Positions 12,357-22,055 of a DNA stretch of 37,438 bases are shown in pieces. Below the pieces are notes generated by a model. It was not told where the DNA came from. It saw only the letters and a list, made by a program, of their open reading frames with translations, and searched no databases. The stretch is from Tannerellaceae bacterium (GTDB lineage Bacteria > Bacteroidota > Bacteroidia > Bacteroidales > Tannerellaceae), in NCBI GenBank assembly GCA_031259845.1, contig JAIRKZ010000197.1:1-37438 (forward strand), given 5' to 3'. The position numbers were made by a program, and so were the translations under genes. The stretch's first letter is position 1, and each line of letters opens with the position of its first letter.

Positions 12357-13061
12357 ATGAAAAATAAGATATTATATATAATAATGGTATGCGCACTTGG
12401 CCTGATAACAATGACAAGTTGCGAAAGTGATTCTACTGCCGGATTTACCAGAATAACGTATTATCCGACGTTTACACTACTGGGGGAATCGACCGAATTA
12501 GTACCTGTAGGGGCTTCATATACTGATGCTGGCGTAGTGGTTATGGAAGGAGAAAATGACATTACTTCAACTGTGATTACAAACAGTAATGTAAATACGG
12601 AAGAAATAGGCGTTTACGCGGTGACCTATACGGCAAATAATGTAGATGGCTTACCGGGTTCAGCAAGAAGAACGGTTGTTGTTTATAACCCGGAGATTTC
12701 AACCGATATCTCAGGATCGTACACCACAGTCGGTGAAACCCGTCGTGTGTCTGGTACAACGGAAACGCCTTTTTCGGATTACAGTATTTCCATCTCACAG
12801 ATAGCGCCCGGAGTTTTCTATTGTTCGGATTATATGGGTGGCTATTATGATCAACGCGCCGGTTATGGATCTGCCTATGCAATGAAAGGATATTTCAAGT
12901 TAAATGCAGATAACAGTATTGAGATTATCAGCGGAGACGTTGCCGGATGGGGCGACTCATACAACTATTTGTCTGATGCGAAATACGACGCTGAAACGGA
13001 GAGTATTTACTGGGAGTTGGGATATGTTACTTTTAGTTTTTATATCTATTTAGCTAAATAA
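12357..13061 (+). CDS. Surface lipoprotein with Ig-like domain, SusCD accessory (DUF5012-like)
   Basis: A 234-residue protein with a lipoprotein signal ending in MTSC. Residues about 35-110 look like a bacterial Ig-like (DUF5011-type) domain: TLLGESTELVPVGASYTDAG, then IGVYAVTYTANN and a closing VVVYNPE. The C-terminal half (about 115-234) is beta-rich with many Tyr and Gly residues and resembles the DUF5012 family often placed after SusD_2 genes. It lies 29 bp after SusD in the same operon. The likely role is binding cargo or stabilising the SusCD complex at the cell surface; this is inferred from context. No enzyme motif is visible. Confidence 0.75.
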   Translation: MKNKILYIIMVCALGLITMTSCESDSTAGFTRITYYPTFTLLGESTELVPVGASYTDAGVVVMEGENDITSTVITNSNVNTEEIGVYAVTYTANNVDGLPGSARRTVVVYNPEISTDISGSYTTVGETRRVSGTTETPFSDYSISISQIAPGVFYCSDYMGGYYDQRAGYGSAYAMKGYFKLNADNSIEIISGDVAGWGDSYNYLSDAKYDAETESIYWELGYVTFSFYIYLAK

Positions 13062-13070
13062 AGAAGAAAT

Positions 13071-13583
13071 ATGAGAAAGATAATATATATAGGAATAATG
13101 GTTGCAGGCGTATTCTTTACTTCCTGTGAAAAAGATAAGATCGGCGGTACGGCAACCGAAAGTTTGGCCGGAGAATGGTATGTAACGGCTGATGCGGTCA
13201 ACGCAGACGGAAGTGTCTGGGAAGAAGACCTTTTCGGCTTAGGACACTTCTTACTGGCCACTTATAATACGGCGTCCAACTCTGCGACCGAGCTCTGGGT
13301 AGACGATTCCGAACACTTTTGGGCGTTTAAATCGAAAGTAACGGCAGATATCAATACGCAGACCTTCTCGATTGATAATGCCGACAATGAGTATTACGAT
13401 TGCAAAGTAACGATCCTGAACGGTAAGATATTGCCGGGTGTTGCCACTACGCCCAGCGGAATGCCGGCAGACAGTATCGTATTTGAAATTTCCTTTGACG
13501 ACGATACTTATCCGGAGCAATATGGCTATGCCCGATACAGAATCTCCGGTTATCGCTATACCGGTTTCACCGGGGATGATTAA
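13071..13583 (+). CDS. Lipid-binding putative hydrolase family lipoprotein (Lipid_bd-like)
   Basis: A 170-residue lipoprotein (signal ending in FTSC) starting nine bases after its neighbour. The body fits the small beta-barrel family named lipid-binding putative hydrolase (PF12888): LAGEWYVTADAV, then LLATYNTASNSATELWVDD, FWAFKSKV, TILNGKILPG, MPADSIVFEISFDDD and the end YRISGYRYTGF. The family name rests on fold similarity; no enzyme activity is established to my knowledge and no catalytic residues stand out. The order SusC, SusD_2, Ig-like lipoprotein, small barrel lipoprotein is the same as I recall for BT2264-BT2261 of B. thetaiotaomicron, a SusCD complex found with bound peptides. Confidence 0.8.
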   Translation: MRKIIYIGIMVAGVFFTSCEKDKIGGTATESLAGEWYVTADAVNADGSVWEEDLFGLGHFLLATYNTASNSATELWVDDSEHFWAFKSKVTADINTQTFSIDNADNEYYDCKVTILNGKILPGVATTPSGMPADSIVFEISFDDDTYPEQYGYARYRISGYRYTGFTGDD

Positions 13584-13638
13584 TGAATTCATGTATACGA
13601 CGCCCCGGCGAAGGATTGAAAAATAACAGATGTAATAG

Positions 13639-13667
13639 GGGAGCTGCTTCGGGTAGAGGCAGCTCCC
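13639..13667. terminator. Terminator hairpin between the SusCD operon and the TonB receptor gene
   Basis: Perfect 9-bp arms GGGAGCTGC (13639-13647) and GCAGCTCCC (13659-13667) enclose an 11-base loop. It lies between convergent genes and probably serves both directions. The T-tract is weak on the plus strand. Confidence 0.7.
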
Positions 13668-13693
13668 ATTGTTACTAAGCCGCGGCAGGATTG

Positions 13694-15721
13694 CTATTTC
13701 CTAAGCGTATAACTTATTCCTCCTGTCAACCAGAAGCCTGGCTGGGGGATATTCCCCAAATCAAAATAGGCCGTGTTGTAAAGGTTGTTCAGGCAGAGGT
13801 TGAATATGATTTCTTTGTATTGGTAGTTTAGTTTTAAATCCAATGTTGAAAAAGAGGGGAAAGGTTCGTCTCCTGTTTTTTCCAAATCAACAAACTTTTC
13901 ATAGGTTCCCATGCGTTTTTGGAAACGGAAATACCAGCCTGCCGAAAAGTTATTGCCTGCCTGATGGGTAAACGCTACCGTAAATTTATCTCTCAGGTAA
14001 TTTAATGTATATTTGGAAATGAGTTTTTTTGTATCGCTCGTTTGGTGCATTCTCATATAATCCAGCGCTATTGACGATTGTTCACCCAGCAACGGGCTAA
14101 AGGATGATAAACGGAAACGTATTCCTGCTTCTATTCCCTGTGTATTGACTTTTGTCAGGTTCCATGAGGCCCATTTGGTATCTTCGGGATTTTCTTTTAC
14201 CCAGTCTATCATATTTTTACCCCACAATAGGAATCCCGTTAAATAAGCGTCGATAAAATAGTTGTTGTATTTTAACCCCATATCGAGGGCTTCCGATTTC
14301 TCGGGTACGAGCCCGTCGTTGCCGTTATGTGTTTCGGTGGTATAATATAAATCGGTAAAGGTTGGCATCCGGGTGGATTTATTCCATGACGCTGAAACCT
14401 TTAGTTCGTCGGATGGCCTGTACGATGCGTTTACCGAAGGGTAAAACGCATATTTTCCTTTCAGCAGGGTAGTATGGTTCATTAATAGGCCGGCTGATGC
14501 TGCAAAACGGTTCAAAAACAGGGTATGTTCCAGTGCAATGCTGGTATTTACGCGGCTGTCGTACTTTTTGTATTTTCCGTGCGGCGTTATCATTGGTTTT
14601 CCCAACAAGCTGCTCATTATATCTTCTTTCCGCACTTCGCTCCCCAGGCTGGTGTTTCCCAAGAGGGAAGAATACATGAAAATCAGATTACCCCCATAGG
14701 TATCGTTACGGTGGAAATTGCGTCCGGAATCCGATCCCTTTATTAAATCAAACTGGTCGTGGTGCCTGTTCCAATAGAGAATGGGGACTATTTTTAATGC
14801 TGAGCCGAACTCCCCTTTTACAGAACCCATATAAGCGCCGGTGTATTCGTATTGATTGGGGTATTTAGCCGAATAAAAAGTGTTGGCGCCGTATTGTTTA
14901 TCATTATATCCCAGTTGGATATCTATTTTGGAGGTTTCCGGCAGACGAATCCGGCTTTGCCACAGGATATTGTATAAATGATAATCGCTGTTGGCCGTAT
15001 AGCCTTCCGAAGCATGGTATCCAACCGAGAGGCTATGAGACGTGTTCCCTGTTTCTGCAGCGCCCCGCGTTTCCATACCGCGAAGCGCATACATTCCCCC
15101 TTCAACATGGGCATACAAAGGGGTATCCGTTTTCTTTTTGGTAATAATATTGATTCCGCCCGAAAAGGCGCTGGCTCCATATACTAAAGCCGAAGGGCCG
15201 TGGATGATTTCGATACGTTCGATGTCGGAAAGATTGATGGGAATATCAAAGCTGTAGTGGCCTGTGTGGGGGTTTGAGAGGTTTACTCCATTTAATAGTA
15301 CAGCGTTTTGGTCGTATGAGCCTCCCCGGATGGAGATATCTGATTGTACGCCATGCCCTCCTCTTTGAAGGACGTCAACACTGGCGATATACACCAATAA
15401 ATCCTGGATACTTCGGACGGGCGCCCGCTCTACTTGTTCTTTCGTGATTACTGTTACGGGCTTTGCCGCTTGTCCTGCCGGCGTCTCTAAACGCGAGGCT
15501 GTCACCATTACTTCATCCAATGCCTGTTCTATTACTTTTTGCTGTTGTTCGCCGGTTATGGTTTGTGCTTTCGTAGTAGATACGTGCATGCTGGTAAGCA
15601 CGCTTCCTGCAACCACGCCAATCGTAACAACCCGGTGCATACTGCAAAAGGCAGCATACTTTTTTCTCATAAACCGTTTGAAGCGAATAACCCCGCCGGG
15701 GGAAAGATGTTTTTGTTTCAT
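13694..15721 (-). CDS. TonB-dependent outer membrane receptor (BtuB/siderophore-receptor type)
   Basis: A 675-residue protein. It has a long basic N-terminal extension (RFKRFMRKKYAAFCSMH) before the signal sequence, a feature I recall from many Bacteroidales TonB receptors. Then follow a TonB box (LDEVMVTASR near 70), the plug domain (IQDLLVYIASVDVLQRGG, SDISIRGGSYDQNAVLLNGV, IERIEIIHGPSALVYGASAF) and a 22-strand barrel. It lacks the carboxypeptidase-like domain and a SusD partner, so it is a classical receptor for a small ligand such as cobalamin, heme or a siderophore. I found no cobalamin riboswitch upstream, so a B12 role has no support here. It stands alone between two opposite-strand genes. 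Confidence 0.88.
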   Translation of the reverse strand: MKQKHLSPGGVIRFKRFMRKKYAAFCSMHRVVTIGVVAGSVLTSMHVSTTKAQTITGEQQQKVIEQALDEVMVTASRLETPAGQAAKPVTVITKEQVERAPVRSIQDLLVYIASVDVLQRGGHGVQSDISIRGGSYDQNAVLLNGVNLSNPHTGHYSFDIPINLSDIERIEIIHGPSALVYGASAFSGGINIITKKKTDTPLYAHVEGGMYALRGMETRGAAETGNTSHSLSVGYHASEGYTANSDYHLYNILWQSRIRLPETSKIDIQLGYNDKQYGANTFYSAKYPNQYEYTGAYMGSVKGEFGSALKIVPILYWNRHHDQFDLIKGSDSGRNFHRNDTYGGNLIFMYSSLLGNTSLGSEVRKEDIMSSLLGKPMITPHGKYKKYDSRVNTSIALEHTLFLNRFAASAGLLMNHTTLLKGKYAFYPSVNASYRPSDELKVSASWNKSTRMPTFTDLYYTTETHNGNDGLVPEKSEALDMGLKYNNYFIDAYLTGFLLWGKNMIDWVKENPEDTKWASWNLTKVNTQGIEAGIRFRLSSFSPLLGEQSSIALDYMRMHQTSDTKKLISKYTLNYLRDKFTVAFTHQAGNNFSAGWYFRFQKRMGTYEKFVDLEKTGDEPFPSFSTLDLKLNYQYKEIIFNLCLNNLYNTAYFDLGNIPQPGFWLTGGISYTLRK

Positions 15722-15948
15722 ATTTTCTTATTAAATTATTATTACGGGCGTAAAAATAGCATAATAAAAGAATGGAAAATTGTTAAACATTGCTAAATTG
15801 CATAAATGATAAATACTTAATATATTGCTTTTGTGTATATATCAGCAAGTTAGTGATTGTACGCTTCTGCCGGTTATTTTCTATCCTATCGAATTTATAA
15901 AAAAAAACTATATCTTAGTTGCCATTTTATAATTAGTTTTTATAGATT

Positions 15949-17436
15949 ATGAAGAAAAAGGGAACTTTGGTGAAACGATTATTTATTTACGTTTTTTCAT
16001 TATGTATGCTATCACTCTATACAACGAGCTGTGTTAGTTATGATGAAGATATTGACGATATCTACAAGCAATTAGATGAATTGAAAACCCGGATAAAGGC
16101 AGTTGAAGATCAGATAGCAACAGGTAAGTATATCCAGGAAGTGCAATCAATCAGCGGTGGGATGAAAGTCACTTTCAATGATGGAAGTTCATACAGTATT
16201 GTCAGTGGCGATAAGGGCGATAAGGGCGATCCGGGCGCTACATGGTCTATTGGCAGTGAAGACGGTATTACGTGGTATTGGTATAAAGACGGCGCGAAAC
16301 AGCAATGGCAGGCGGTAGGGAAAGATGGGACAGATGGAAAAACCGCTCCCTCGCCGGAAATGTATAAGAAGAGTGAAGGCCAATACTATTGGATTATATT
16401 TGCATGGAATGAAGAGACAAAAGATTTTGTACCGGATACGCTTGACGACAGGAAGGGATATGAACCGCTTTACAGCTATAACACCTATGTGGTAGACAGA
16501 AATGCTTATTATGAATTACATGTATGGATGGAAGACTTGGATACGCCGGCTAACAGTGCGTATAAAACAATACAATTGCCTAAAGAGGCCGTTGCAAATC
16601 CTTTCCTCGAATTTTTAGGATATAAGCGTGTAAAAGACCCTAAAAGCCCTATTTCATTAGCAGAAATTGAAGATGATATTACATTCTTTTATTGGTACTT
16701 ACCCGGAATTCGCAATGCTACCGACGGAGGCGATACATCCATCTGGGTAGGGCAGAAAACCGTAAAACAGTATCAGGTGCTTACCACCCTGGAAAGGGAT
16801 AGCGCTGCTGCAATCATCCGTACTAATTTGCCCAAAACTTCCTGGAAATTAACACTGAAAGATTCGCAAGACGGACTGTTACCCATAAGCTTCGGGAAGC
16901 CTGAAAAACATACCGGCAGTTTAACGAAAGCATCCGCTAATGATGCAATCTATATCCTGCAAATGAATGGGGTGCAGGAAACATTCTCAAGTGCGCTGGA
17001 TTATGAGGCCAAATTCAAGAAGGCTGGCGGCGAGGGAGTCGTTTATTCATTGATGGATACTGTGACCGGTATTAATTCCGGCTATAAGGCCTTTATAACT
17101 CCAAATCCAGGAAATAGCACCCTGCCGGAGGCAAAGCTGTCGACGATTGGCGGAAACGGGGAAACGGCGGTTCGGGAATATGAGGTAACCGTAGGCGATA
17201 CGCTTAACATGAAGTTTAACGACGCTGCCTACTTATATGATTATTATATTGAAGCGGCAGATACTGTGCAGGCAAAGAAGTTCGGTTTTACGGCCTATAA
17301 GGCCAATGGTACGTTCAAAGTAACCAAGACAGACCCGGATGAAGAAAAATTCAAAGCTGTCATTTACAAATTGCATTATAATGGCAGCTTCTATAAAGAT
17401 ACGGTTACGATAAAGCCGTTAGAAATATTACCATAA
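15949..17436 (+). CDS. Large surface lipoprotein with coiled coil and collagen-like segment (DUF4988-like)
   Basis: A 495-residue protein. The lipoprotein signal ends in TTSC (Cys28). Residues about 31-65 form a short coiled coil (IDDIYKQLDELKTRIKAVEDQ), followed by a beta segment (MKVTFNDGSSYSIVSG) and a collagen-like Gly-x-y run (GDKGDKGDPG, about 87-96), with a second one at GKDGTDGK. This head matches the layout of DUF4988-type lipoproteins. The rest (about 130-495) has no motif I recognise and seems to contain several beta-sandwich domains. It is a single-gene unit between the TonB receptor (divergent) and the PHP gene (convergent). A surface adhesin or glycan-binding protein is plausible but not shown. 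Confidence 0.7.
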   Translation: MKKKGTLVKRLFIYVFSLCMLSLYTTSCVSYDEDIDDIYKQLDELKTRIKAVEDQIATGKYIQEVQSISGGMKVTFNDGSSYSIVSGDKGDKGDPGATWSIGSEDGITWYWYKDGAKQQWQAVGKDGTDGKTAPSPEMYKKSEGQYYWIIFAWNEETKDFVPDTLDDRKGYEPLYSYNTYVVDRNAYYELHVWMEDLDTPANSAYKTIQLPKEAVANPFLEFLGYKRVKDPKSPISLAEIEDDITFFYWYLPGIRNATDGGDTSIWVGQKTVKQYQVLTTLERDSAAAIIRTNLPKTSWKLTLKDSQDGLLPISFGKPEKHTGSLTKASANDAIYILQMNGVQETFSSALDYEAKFKKAGGEGVVYSLMDTVTGINSGYKAFITPNPGNSTLPEAKLSTIGGNGETAVREYEVTVGDTLNMKFNDAAYLYDYYIEAADTVQAKKFGFTAYKANGTFKVTKTDPDEEKFKAVIYKLHYNGSFYKDTVTIKPLEILP

Positions 17437-17447
17437 ATAACAAGCTA

Positions 17448-18314
17448 TCAGAGGCGTTTTCCTAACGCCTCTGGTTGCTTAATTGTTACCTCCTCCCATT
17501 TTCCGGCTATCAGTTCTCTTGCAGAACGGAAGCCGATTTTTTTTAATATATTAAGCGCTTCCGGGCGGCCGTCGTTTACCAGGTCGGGGGTGTGGCAATC
17601 GGAATTGACCACGACCGGGATGTTTCGTTTAAGAAGTAAGGGCAGGTAGTTCAGGTGAGGGAATGTTTTGTTTTTCGATGTAAGTATCTTTGTATTTATT
17701 TCTACCATGATTCCTTTTTCGGCAATCAAATCAAGGCAGGCGGCGAACATATCCTGATACCACTTTTCCGTAACTAACGATTCACGGTATTTCTCGCCGT
17801 TCATATATACCTTATCTATATGCCCAACGATATCTATTCCGCCGGATTCTACCATTTGCATGGTAGAATAGTAGAAGCGTTTTACCAATTTCCGCAGGTC
17901 GCCGGAGAAATACGTATCAACAGCTTTTTTATAATCGGGGAAAGCTCCGTCTATGCAAACCATGTTTGGCTGGCCGTCTACCGGCAGGAAGTGTACGGAG
18001 CCGATACGGTAATCTAAGGGTAATTCCCGGAAATAGGGGATGGAAGGATTATACGTCTCGTCCAGATAATCGATTTCCAATCCTGCATATATTTCCAGCC
18101 TGTCTTTATATTTCTCCTTTAAGCGGTTGATTTCGGTTAGATAGTCGGGCATGTCGTCTGCCGGCATGTTCCAGCATGTTCCGAATGGGAGAGGGGAGTG
18201 GGACGAAAATCCATACGCCCGGAAACCTTTTGAAACAGCGAATTTCACAAAATCTTCGGGCGTACTTCTTCCATCGCAAAAAACACAGTGACTATGATAG
18301 TTACTTAATGACAT
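17448..18314 (-). CDS. PHP-domain phosphatase, histidinol-phosphatase-like
   Basis: A 288-residue cytoplasmic protein of the polymerase-and-histidinol-phosphatase (PHP) family. The metal-ligand motifs are in the usual order: NYHSHCVFCDG (His-x-His at 7-9), FSSHSPLPFG (about 38), the Glu of GLEIDYL (about 79), GSVHFLP (about 110), VGHIDK (about 165) and NSDCHTPD (about 238). The length and the motif HSPLPFG fit histidinol-phosphatase (EC 3.1.3.15), but no other his gene is present. Its ATG lies inside the end of kbl (14-bp overlap), so translation is probably coupled. The last codons form one arm of a terminator hairpin. Confidence 0.82.
   Translation of the reverse strand: MSLSNYHSHCVFCDGRSTPEDFVKFAVSKGFRAYGFSSHSPLPFGTCWNMPADDMPDYLTEINRLKEKYKDRLEIYAGLEIDYLDETYNPSIPYFRELPLDYRIGSVHFLPVDGQPNMVCIDGAFPDYKKAVDTYFSGDLRKLVKRFYYSTMQMVESGGIDIVGHIDKVYMNGEKYRESLVTEKWYQDMFAACLDLIAEKGIMVEINTKILTSKNKTFPHLNYLPLLLKRNIPVVVNSDCHTPDLVNDGRPEALNILKKIGFRSARELIAGKWEEVTIKQPEALGKRL
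17450..17472. terminator. Convergent terminator overlapping the PHP gene end
   Basis: Arms AGAGGCGTT (17450-17458) and AACGCCTCT (17464-17472) form a perfect 9-bp stem with a 5-base loop. It closes the lipoprotein gene on the plus strand and lies within the final codons of the PHP gene on the minus strand. Confidence 0.65.
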
Positions 18315-19491
18315 GCAATTCTTTTCCTACTTTAATAAAGGCTTCAATTGCTTTGTCGAGGTGTTCTTTTTCGTGCCCGGCGGATAATTGTACGCGGATG
18401 CGGGCTTGTTCTTTCGGGACTACCGGATAGTAGAAACCGGTTACGTAAATGCCTTCTTCCTGCATGCGGGCGGCAAAGTCTTGCGATAGCCGGGCATTGT
18501 ACAGCATAACGGCGCAAATAGCCGACTGGGTGGGTTTGATGTCAAAGCCGGCGGCTATCATCTTGTGGCAAAAACAGGTTACGTTGCCTGCTAATTTGGC
18601 GTGTAGCCCGTCGCTTTCTTCCAGCATTTTAAACATCTCAAGGCTGGCTCCCACAATGGAAGGCGCCAGGGAATTGGAGAAAAGGTAAGGGCGCGAGCGC
18701 TGGCGCAGCAGGTCGATTATCTCTTTCCGGCCGGTGGTGAATCCACCCATCGCCCCGCCGAATGATTTACCGAGCGTACCGGTAAAGATGTCTATTTTGC
18801 CATAGCAGTTGAACTGTTCGGCAACGCCATGCCCGGTGGGGCCTACTACTCCGGCCGAATGAGATTCGTCTACCATTACCAGGGCGTCGTACTTTCCGGC
18901 CAGTTGGCAGATGCTGTCCATCGGCGCTACGTTGCCGTCCATCGAAAATACGCCGTCTGTGGCTATGATACGGAAGCGCTGCGCCTGGGCTTCTTGCAGG
19001 CAACGTTCCAGGTCGTTCATATCGGCGTTGGCATAGCGGTATCGTTTTGCTTTGCATAAACGTACGCCGTCTATGATAGAGGCATGATTGAGCGCGTCTG
19101 AAATAATGGCGTCTTCTTCGGTAAAGAGGGGTTCGAATAGTCCGCCGTTGGCGTCGAAACAAGCTGCATACAGGATGGCGTCTTCCGTTTTGAAGTACCT
19201 GGCGATGGCCGCTTCCAATTCTTTGTGCAAATCTTGCGTTCCGCAGATAAAGCGGACGGACGACATGCCGTAGCCGTGCGTATCCATTGCTTCTTTGGCT
19301 GCTTTTATCAGGCGTTGGTTGTCTGATAACCCTAAGTAGTTGTTAGCGCAGAAGTTTAATACATGACTGCCTGCGTTTACCTGGATGTCGGCTCTTTGCG
19401 GCGTAGTGATGATACGCTCGTTTTTGTAGAGGCCGGCTGCTTTGATGCCGGCCAGTTCGTTTGTGAGGAAGTCTTTTAATTTTCCGTACAT
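18301..19491 (-). CDS. kbl: 2-amino-3-ketobutyrate CoA ligase (glycine C-acetyltransferase)
   Basis: A 396-residue PLP enzyme that converts 2-amino-3-ketobutyrate plus CoA to glycine and acetyl-CoA, the second step of threonine breakdown. It belongs to the alpha-oxoamine synthase group. Clear family sequences are FCANNYLGLSDN (about 47-58), HGYGMSSVRFICGTQDLHKELE (about 72-93, in two parts), DALNHASIIDG, VMVDESHSAGVVG and the PLP lysine Lys242 in TGTLGKSFGG. Full length, with no sign of damage. The usual partner threonine dehydrogenase (tdh) is not in the window. It lies 83 bp downstream of copA on the same strand and overlaps the PHP gene by 14 bp. Confidence 0.95.
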   Translation of the reverse strand: MYGKLKDFLTNELAGIKAAGLYKNERIITTPQRADIQVNAGSHVLNFCANNYLGLSDNQRLIKAAKEAMDTHGYGMSSVRFICGTQDLHKELEAAIARYFKTEDAILYAACFDANGGLFEPLFTEEDAIISDALNHASIIDGVRLCKAKRYRYANADMNDLERCLQEAQAQRFRIIATDGVFSMDGNVAPMDSICQLAGKYDALVMVDESHSAGVVGPTGHGVAEQFNCYGKIDIFTGTLGKSFGGAMGGFTTGRKEIIDLLRQRSRPYLFSNSLAPSIVGASLEMFKMLEESDGLHAKLAGNVTCFCHKMIAAGFDIKPTQSAICAVMLYNARLSQDFAARMQEEGIYVTGFYYPVVPKEQARIRVQLSAGHEKEHLDKAIEAFIKVGKELHVIK

Positions 19492-19574
19492 ACCTTTGTT
19501 TTTTGTTTGTTATAGTAAGAGGTACAAAGGTGATTATTTTTTGCGAATTATGCTACTTGTTGGGCGTTGATTGT

Positions 19575-21788
19575 TTATTTCATAAATTTTAACCGCAGGC
19601 TGTTCGTTACTACTGTTACCGAACTGAAAGCCATAGCGGCGCCGGCAATCATTGGGTTGAGCAGCAGTCCGCATACCGGGTATAGAACGCCGGCGGCCAA
19701 GGGTATGCCTGTGAGGTTGAAGATAAATGCCCAGAAGAGGTTTTGCCGGATTAAGCGTACGGTTTGCCTTGAAATGCGTACGGCTTTGGAGAATAATGAC
19801 AAATCCGGGGTAATGAGCGTAACCATCGCTACATCCATCGCAATATCGGCGCCTTTGCCCATGGCGATGCTTACGTCGGCGCGGGCCAGCGCCTGCGAAT
19901 CGTTGATGCCGTCGCCCACCATGGCTACCTTCTTTCCCGAACGTTGCAGCGCTTTGATATATTCGTCTTTATCATTTGGCGACGCGCCTGCTTTGAAATG
20001 TTCAATGCCTAATGCTGCCGCTGTAATTCCGGCGCTTCTTTGTGTATCGCCCGTAAGCAGGTGTACCTGGATGCCTTGTTTTTTAAAGTTATTGACGGCG
20101 GCGGGCGATGTTTTCCGTATACGGTCGGTAATCGCCAAGGCGGCAAGCAGTACGGATTCTTCCCCGTAATAGACTACGCTGTAGCCTGCTTCTTCCCAGC
20201 GGGCGATATGTTTTGCGGCTTTGCCGGGAATAACGGTATGGAAACTGGCAGACATTTTTTTATTGCCTACCCAGCAGGTTTTATTCTCTACTTCCATGCA
20301 GACGCCTTGCCCGGCGATGCTTTCGAAACGTTCAGGCTCGAAAAGGGAAGCTCCCGAGTCTTCCATCCAGTCGATAATGGCCGAGGCCAGCGGGTGTCCG
20401 GACTTTAATTCGGCCGTGTATAAGATGTCGAGGTAGCGTACGTTTGATTCGGACAGCCAGTAAGAATCTATTACCTGTGGGGCGCCTTCGGTTAGCGTTC
20501 CTGTCTTGTCTAAAACGATGGTATCTATTTTACACAGGTTTTCCAGGGCGTAGGCGTCTTTTATCAATATGTGCCGTTCGGCTGCTTTTCCTATTCCTGC
20601 CATCAGGGCCGTAGGGGTGGCAAGCCCTAATGCGCAGGGGCAGGCAATGACCAGCGCCGATACGGCAGCCAGCAGCCCGTGCGAGAAGAATGATGCGCCG
20701 CCTGCTACCAGCCACACAAGGAATGTGGCGACTGCTATAATGACAACGGCAGGCACAAATATACGGCTTATCCTGTCTACAATCCGCTGAACGGGCGCTT
20801 TGCTTCCCTGCGCCTCTTGCACCATGCGGATTATCTGAGCTAATACGGTGGCATGGCCTACGCCTGTGGCCTGCATGGTGAAGGCGCCTTTTTGATTGAT
20901 TGTTCCGGCCAGCAGGTTGTCGCCGGGCATTTTTTCTACTGCAACAGGTTCGCCGCTCAGCATACTTTCGTCTACCGACGAGGCGCCTTTAACTAACCGG
21001 CCATCTACCGGGATTTTTTCGCCGGGATGTACGTTTATTAAATCGCCCGCCTTTAATGCGGATATAAGCGTTTCTTCTTCTTTTCCATCTATTACTTTTT
21101 GGGCCGTTTTGGGTTGCAGCCCCATTAATCCTTTAATAGCGGAAGAGGCGCTGTGTTTGGCTCTTTCTTCCAGCAGTTTGCCTAATAATACGAAGGCAAT
21201 GATAATGCCCGGCGCTTCGTAATATACATGAGGTTCGATACCGCGGCTTGTCCAGAATTGGGGATAAAAGGTGTTAAACAAGCTGAAGAGGAAAGCTATG
21301 GAGGTGCTTAATGCCACCAGTGTATCCATATTGGCATTTCCGCGCAGGGCGTGCCGCAGGCCATTTATATAAAAAGACCGCCCGTAAAGTAACATGATAG
21401 CGAGGGCAAGCGCCATCATTGCCAGGTTTGCATGGGGGAGGTGCATAAATACCATTCCCAGGGCGGCTAACGGGATAGCCAGTATCCAGGCGCCGGCTGT
21501 ATTGCGCAGCAGGCGTTTATAGCTTTTACGGTTCATTTCCTCCCCGGCTTCCGCTGCTTCATTGGTATCTTCAATCGCCAAGTCATACCCGGCAGCCCGT
21601 ACAACCGTTTGCATATCTTTAAGTGAAATATCCGATGGGCGGAAGGTGACGCAGAGTGTATTGGCGGCAAAATTTACCGTAGCTTCTTCCACGCCCGGTA
21701 GCTTTCTTACCGTATCTTCCACGCAGGCGGCGCAAGCGGCGCAACCCATTTCCAATACCGGTACTGTTCTTTTGTCTATATTCTTCAT
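19575..21788 (-). CDS. copA: Copper-exporting P1B-type ATPase
   Basis: A 737-residue inner-membrane pump. One N-terminal heavy-metal domain (about 9-75) has M-x-C-x-x-C at 14-19 with a further Cys at 22. Eight membrane helices are expected. The ion site is Cys383-Pro384-Cys385 in [11 protein letters not shown], the phosphorylation site is Asp427 in DKTGT, the nucleotide-domain motif is SGHPLASAI, and the hinge motif is [10 protein letters not shown]. The CPC motif and single metal domain indicate Cu(I) export. The length is typical of Bacteroidota CopA. No copper chaperone or regulator gene is adjacent. A leader of about 110 bases separates it from a candidate promoter. Confidence 0.93.
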   Translation of the reverse strand: MKNIDKRTVPVLEMGCAACAACVEDTVRKLPGVEEATVNFAANTLCVTFRPSDISLKDMQTVVRAAGYDLAIEDTNEAAEAGEEMNRKSYKRLLRNTAGAWILAIPLAALGMVFMHLPHANLAMMALALAIMLLYGRSFYINGLRHALRGNANMDTLVALSTSIAFLFSLFNTFYPQFWTSRGIEPHVYYEAPGIIIAFVLLGKLLEERAKHSASSAIKGLMGLQPKTAQKVIDGKEEETLISALKAGDLINVHPGEKIPVDGRLVKGASSVDESMLSGEPVAVEKMPGDNLLAGTINQKGAFTMQATGVGHATVLAQIIRMVQEAQGSKAPVQRIVDRISRIFVPAVVIIAVATFLVWLVAGGASFFSHGLLAAVSALVIACPCALGLATPTALMAGIGKAAERHILIKDAYALENLCKIDTIVLDKTGTLTEGAPQVIDSYWLSESNVRYLDILYTAELKSGHPLASAIIDWMEDSGASLFEPERFESIAGQGVCMEVENKTCWVGNKKMSASFHTVIPGKAAKHIARWEEAGYSVVYYGEESVLLAALAITDRIRKTSPAAVNNFKKQGIQVHLLTGDTQRSAGITAAALGIEHFKAGASPNDKDEYIKALQRSGKKVAMVGDGINDSQALARADVSIAMGKGADIAMDVAMVTLITPDLSLFSKAVRISRQTVRLIRQNLFWAFIFNLTGIPLAAGVLYPVCGLLLNPMIAGAAMAFSSVTVVTNSLRLKFMK

Positions 21789-21904
21789 TGTTAATTGTTA
21801 GTATGCGCTATCCTGTTTTTATGTAGAACAATGCAATTTACCTTTTTGTTCTGTTTGACAGGAGAATAGAGCGTCGTTTTCTTATCTTTTTTTCAAATAG
21901 AACA

Positions 21905-21939
21905 CAAATATATAATTTTTACAGGGCAACCGTATCAAA
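21905..21939 (-). promoter_or_regulatory. Possible copA promoter
   Basis: On the minus strand TATATTTG (21912-21905) fits the -7 element exactly. TTTG lies at 21939-21936, but the 23-bp spacer is longer than usual. Transcription would start near 21898. Confidence 0.35.
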
Positions 21940-22055
21940 ATAATTAAAAACATATCCGTATCCCTGCATTCGGGATGTTACTCTGCCGGAATACCTGCGC
22001 ATGCCGGGCGATGCCTCTCCAAGCCTGTGGCTTCCCGTAGGATAAGCGCAAAATG

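Noticed and set aside
15722..15948. Cobalamin riboswitch upstream of the TonB receptor
   Set aside because: The region is AT-rich with no B12 box, so the receptor is not assigned to vitamin B12.
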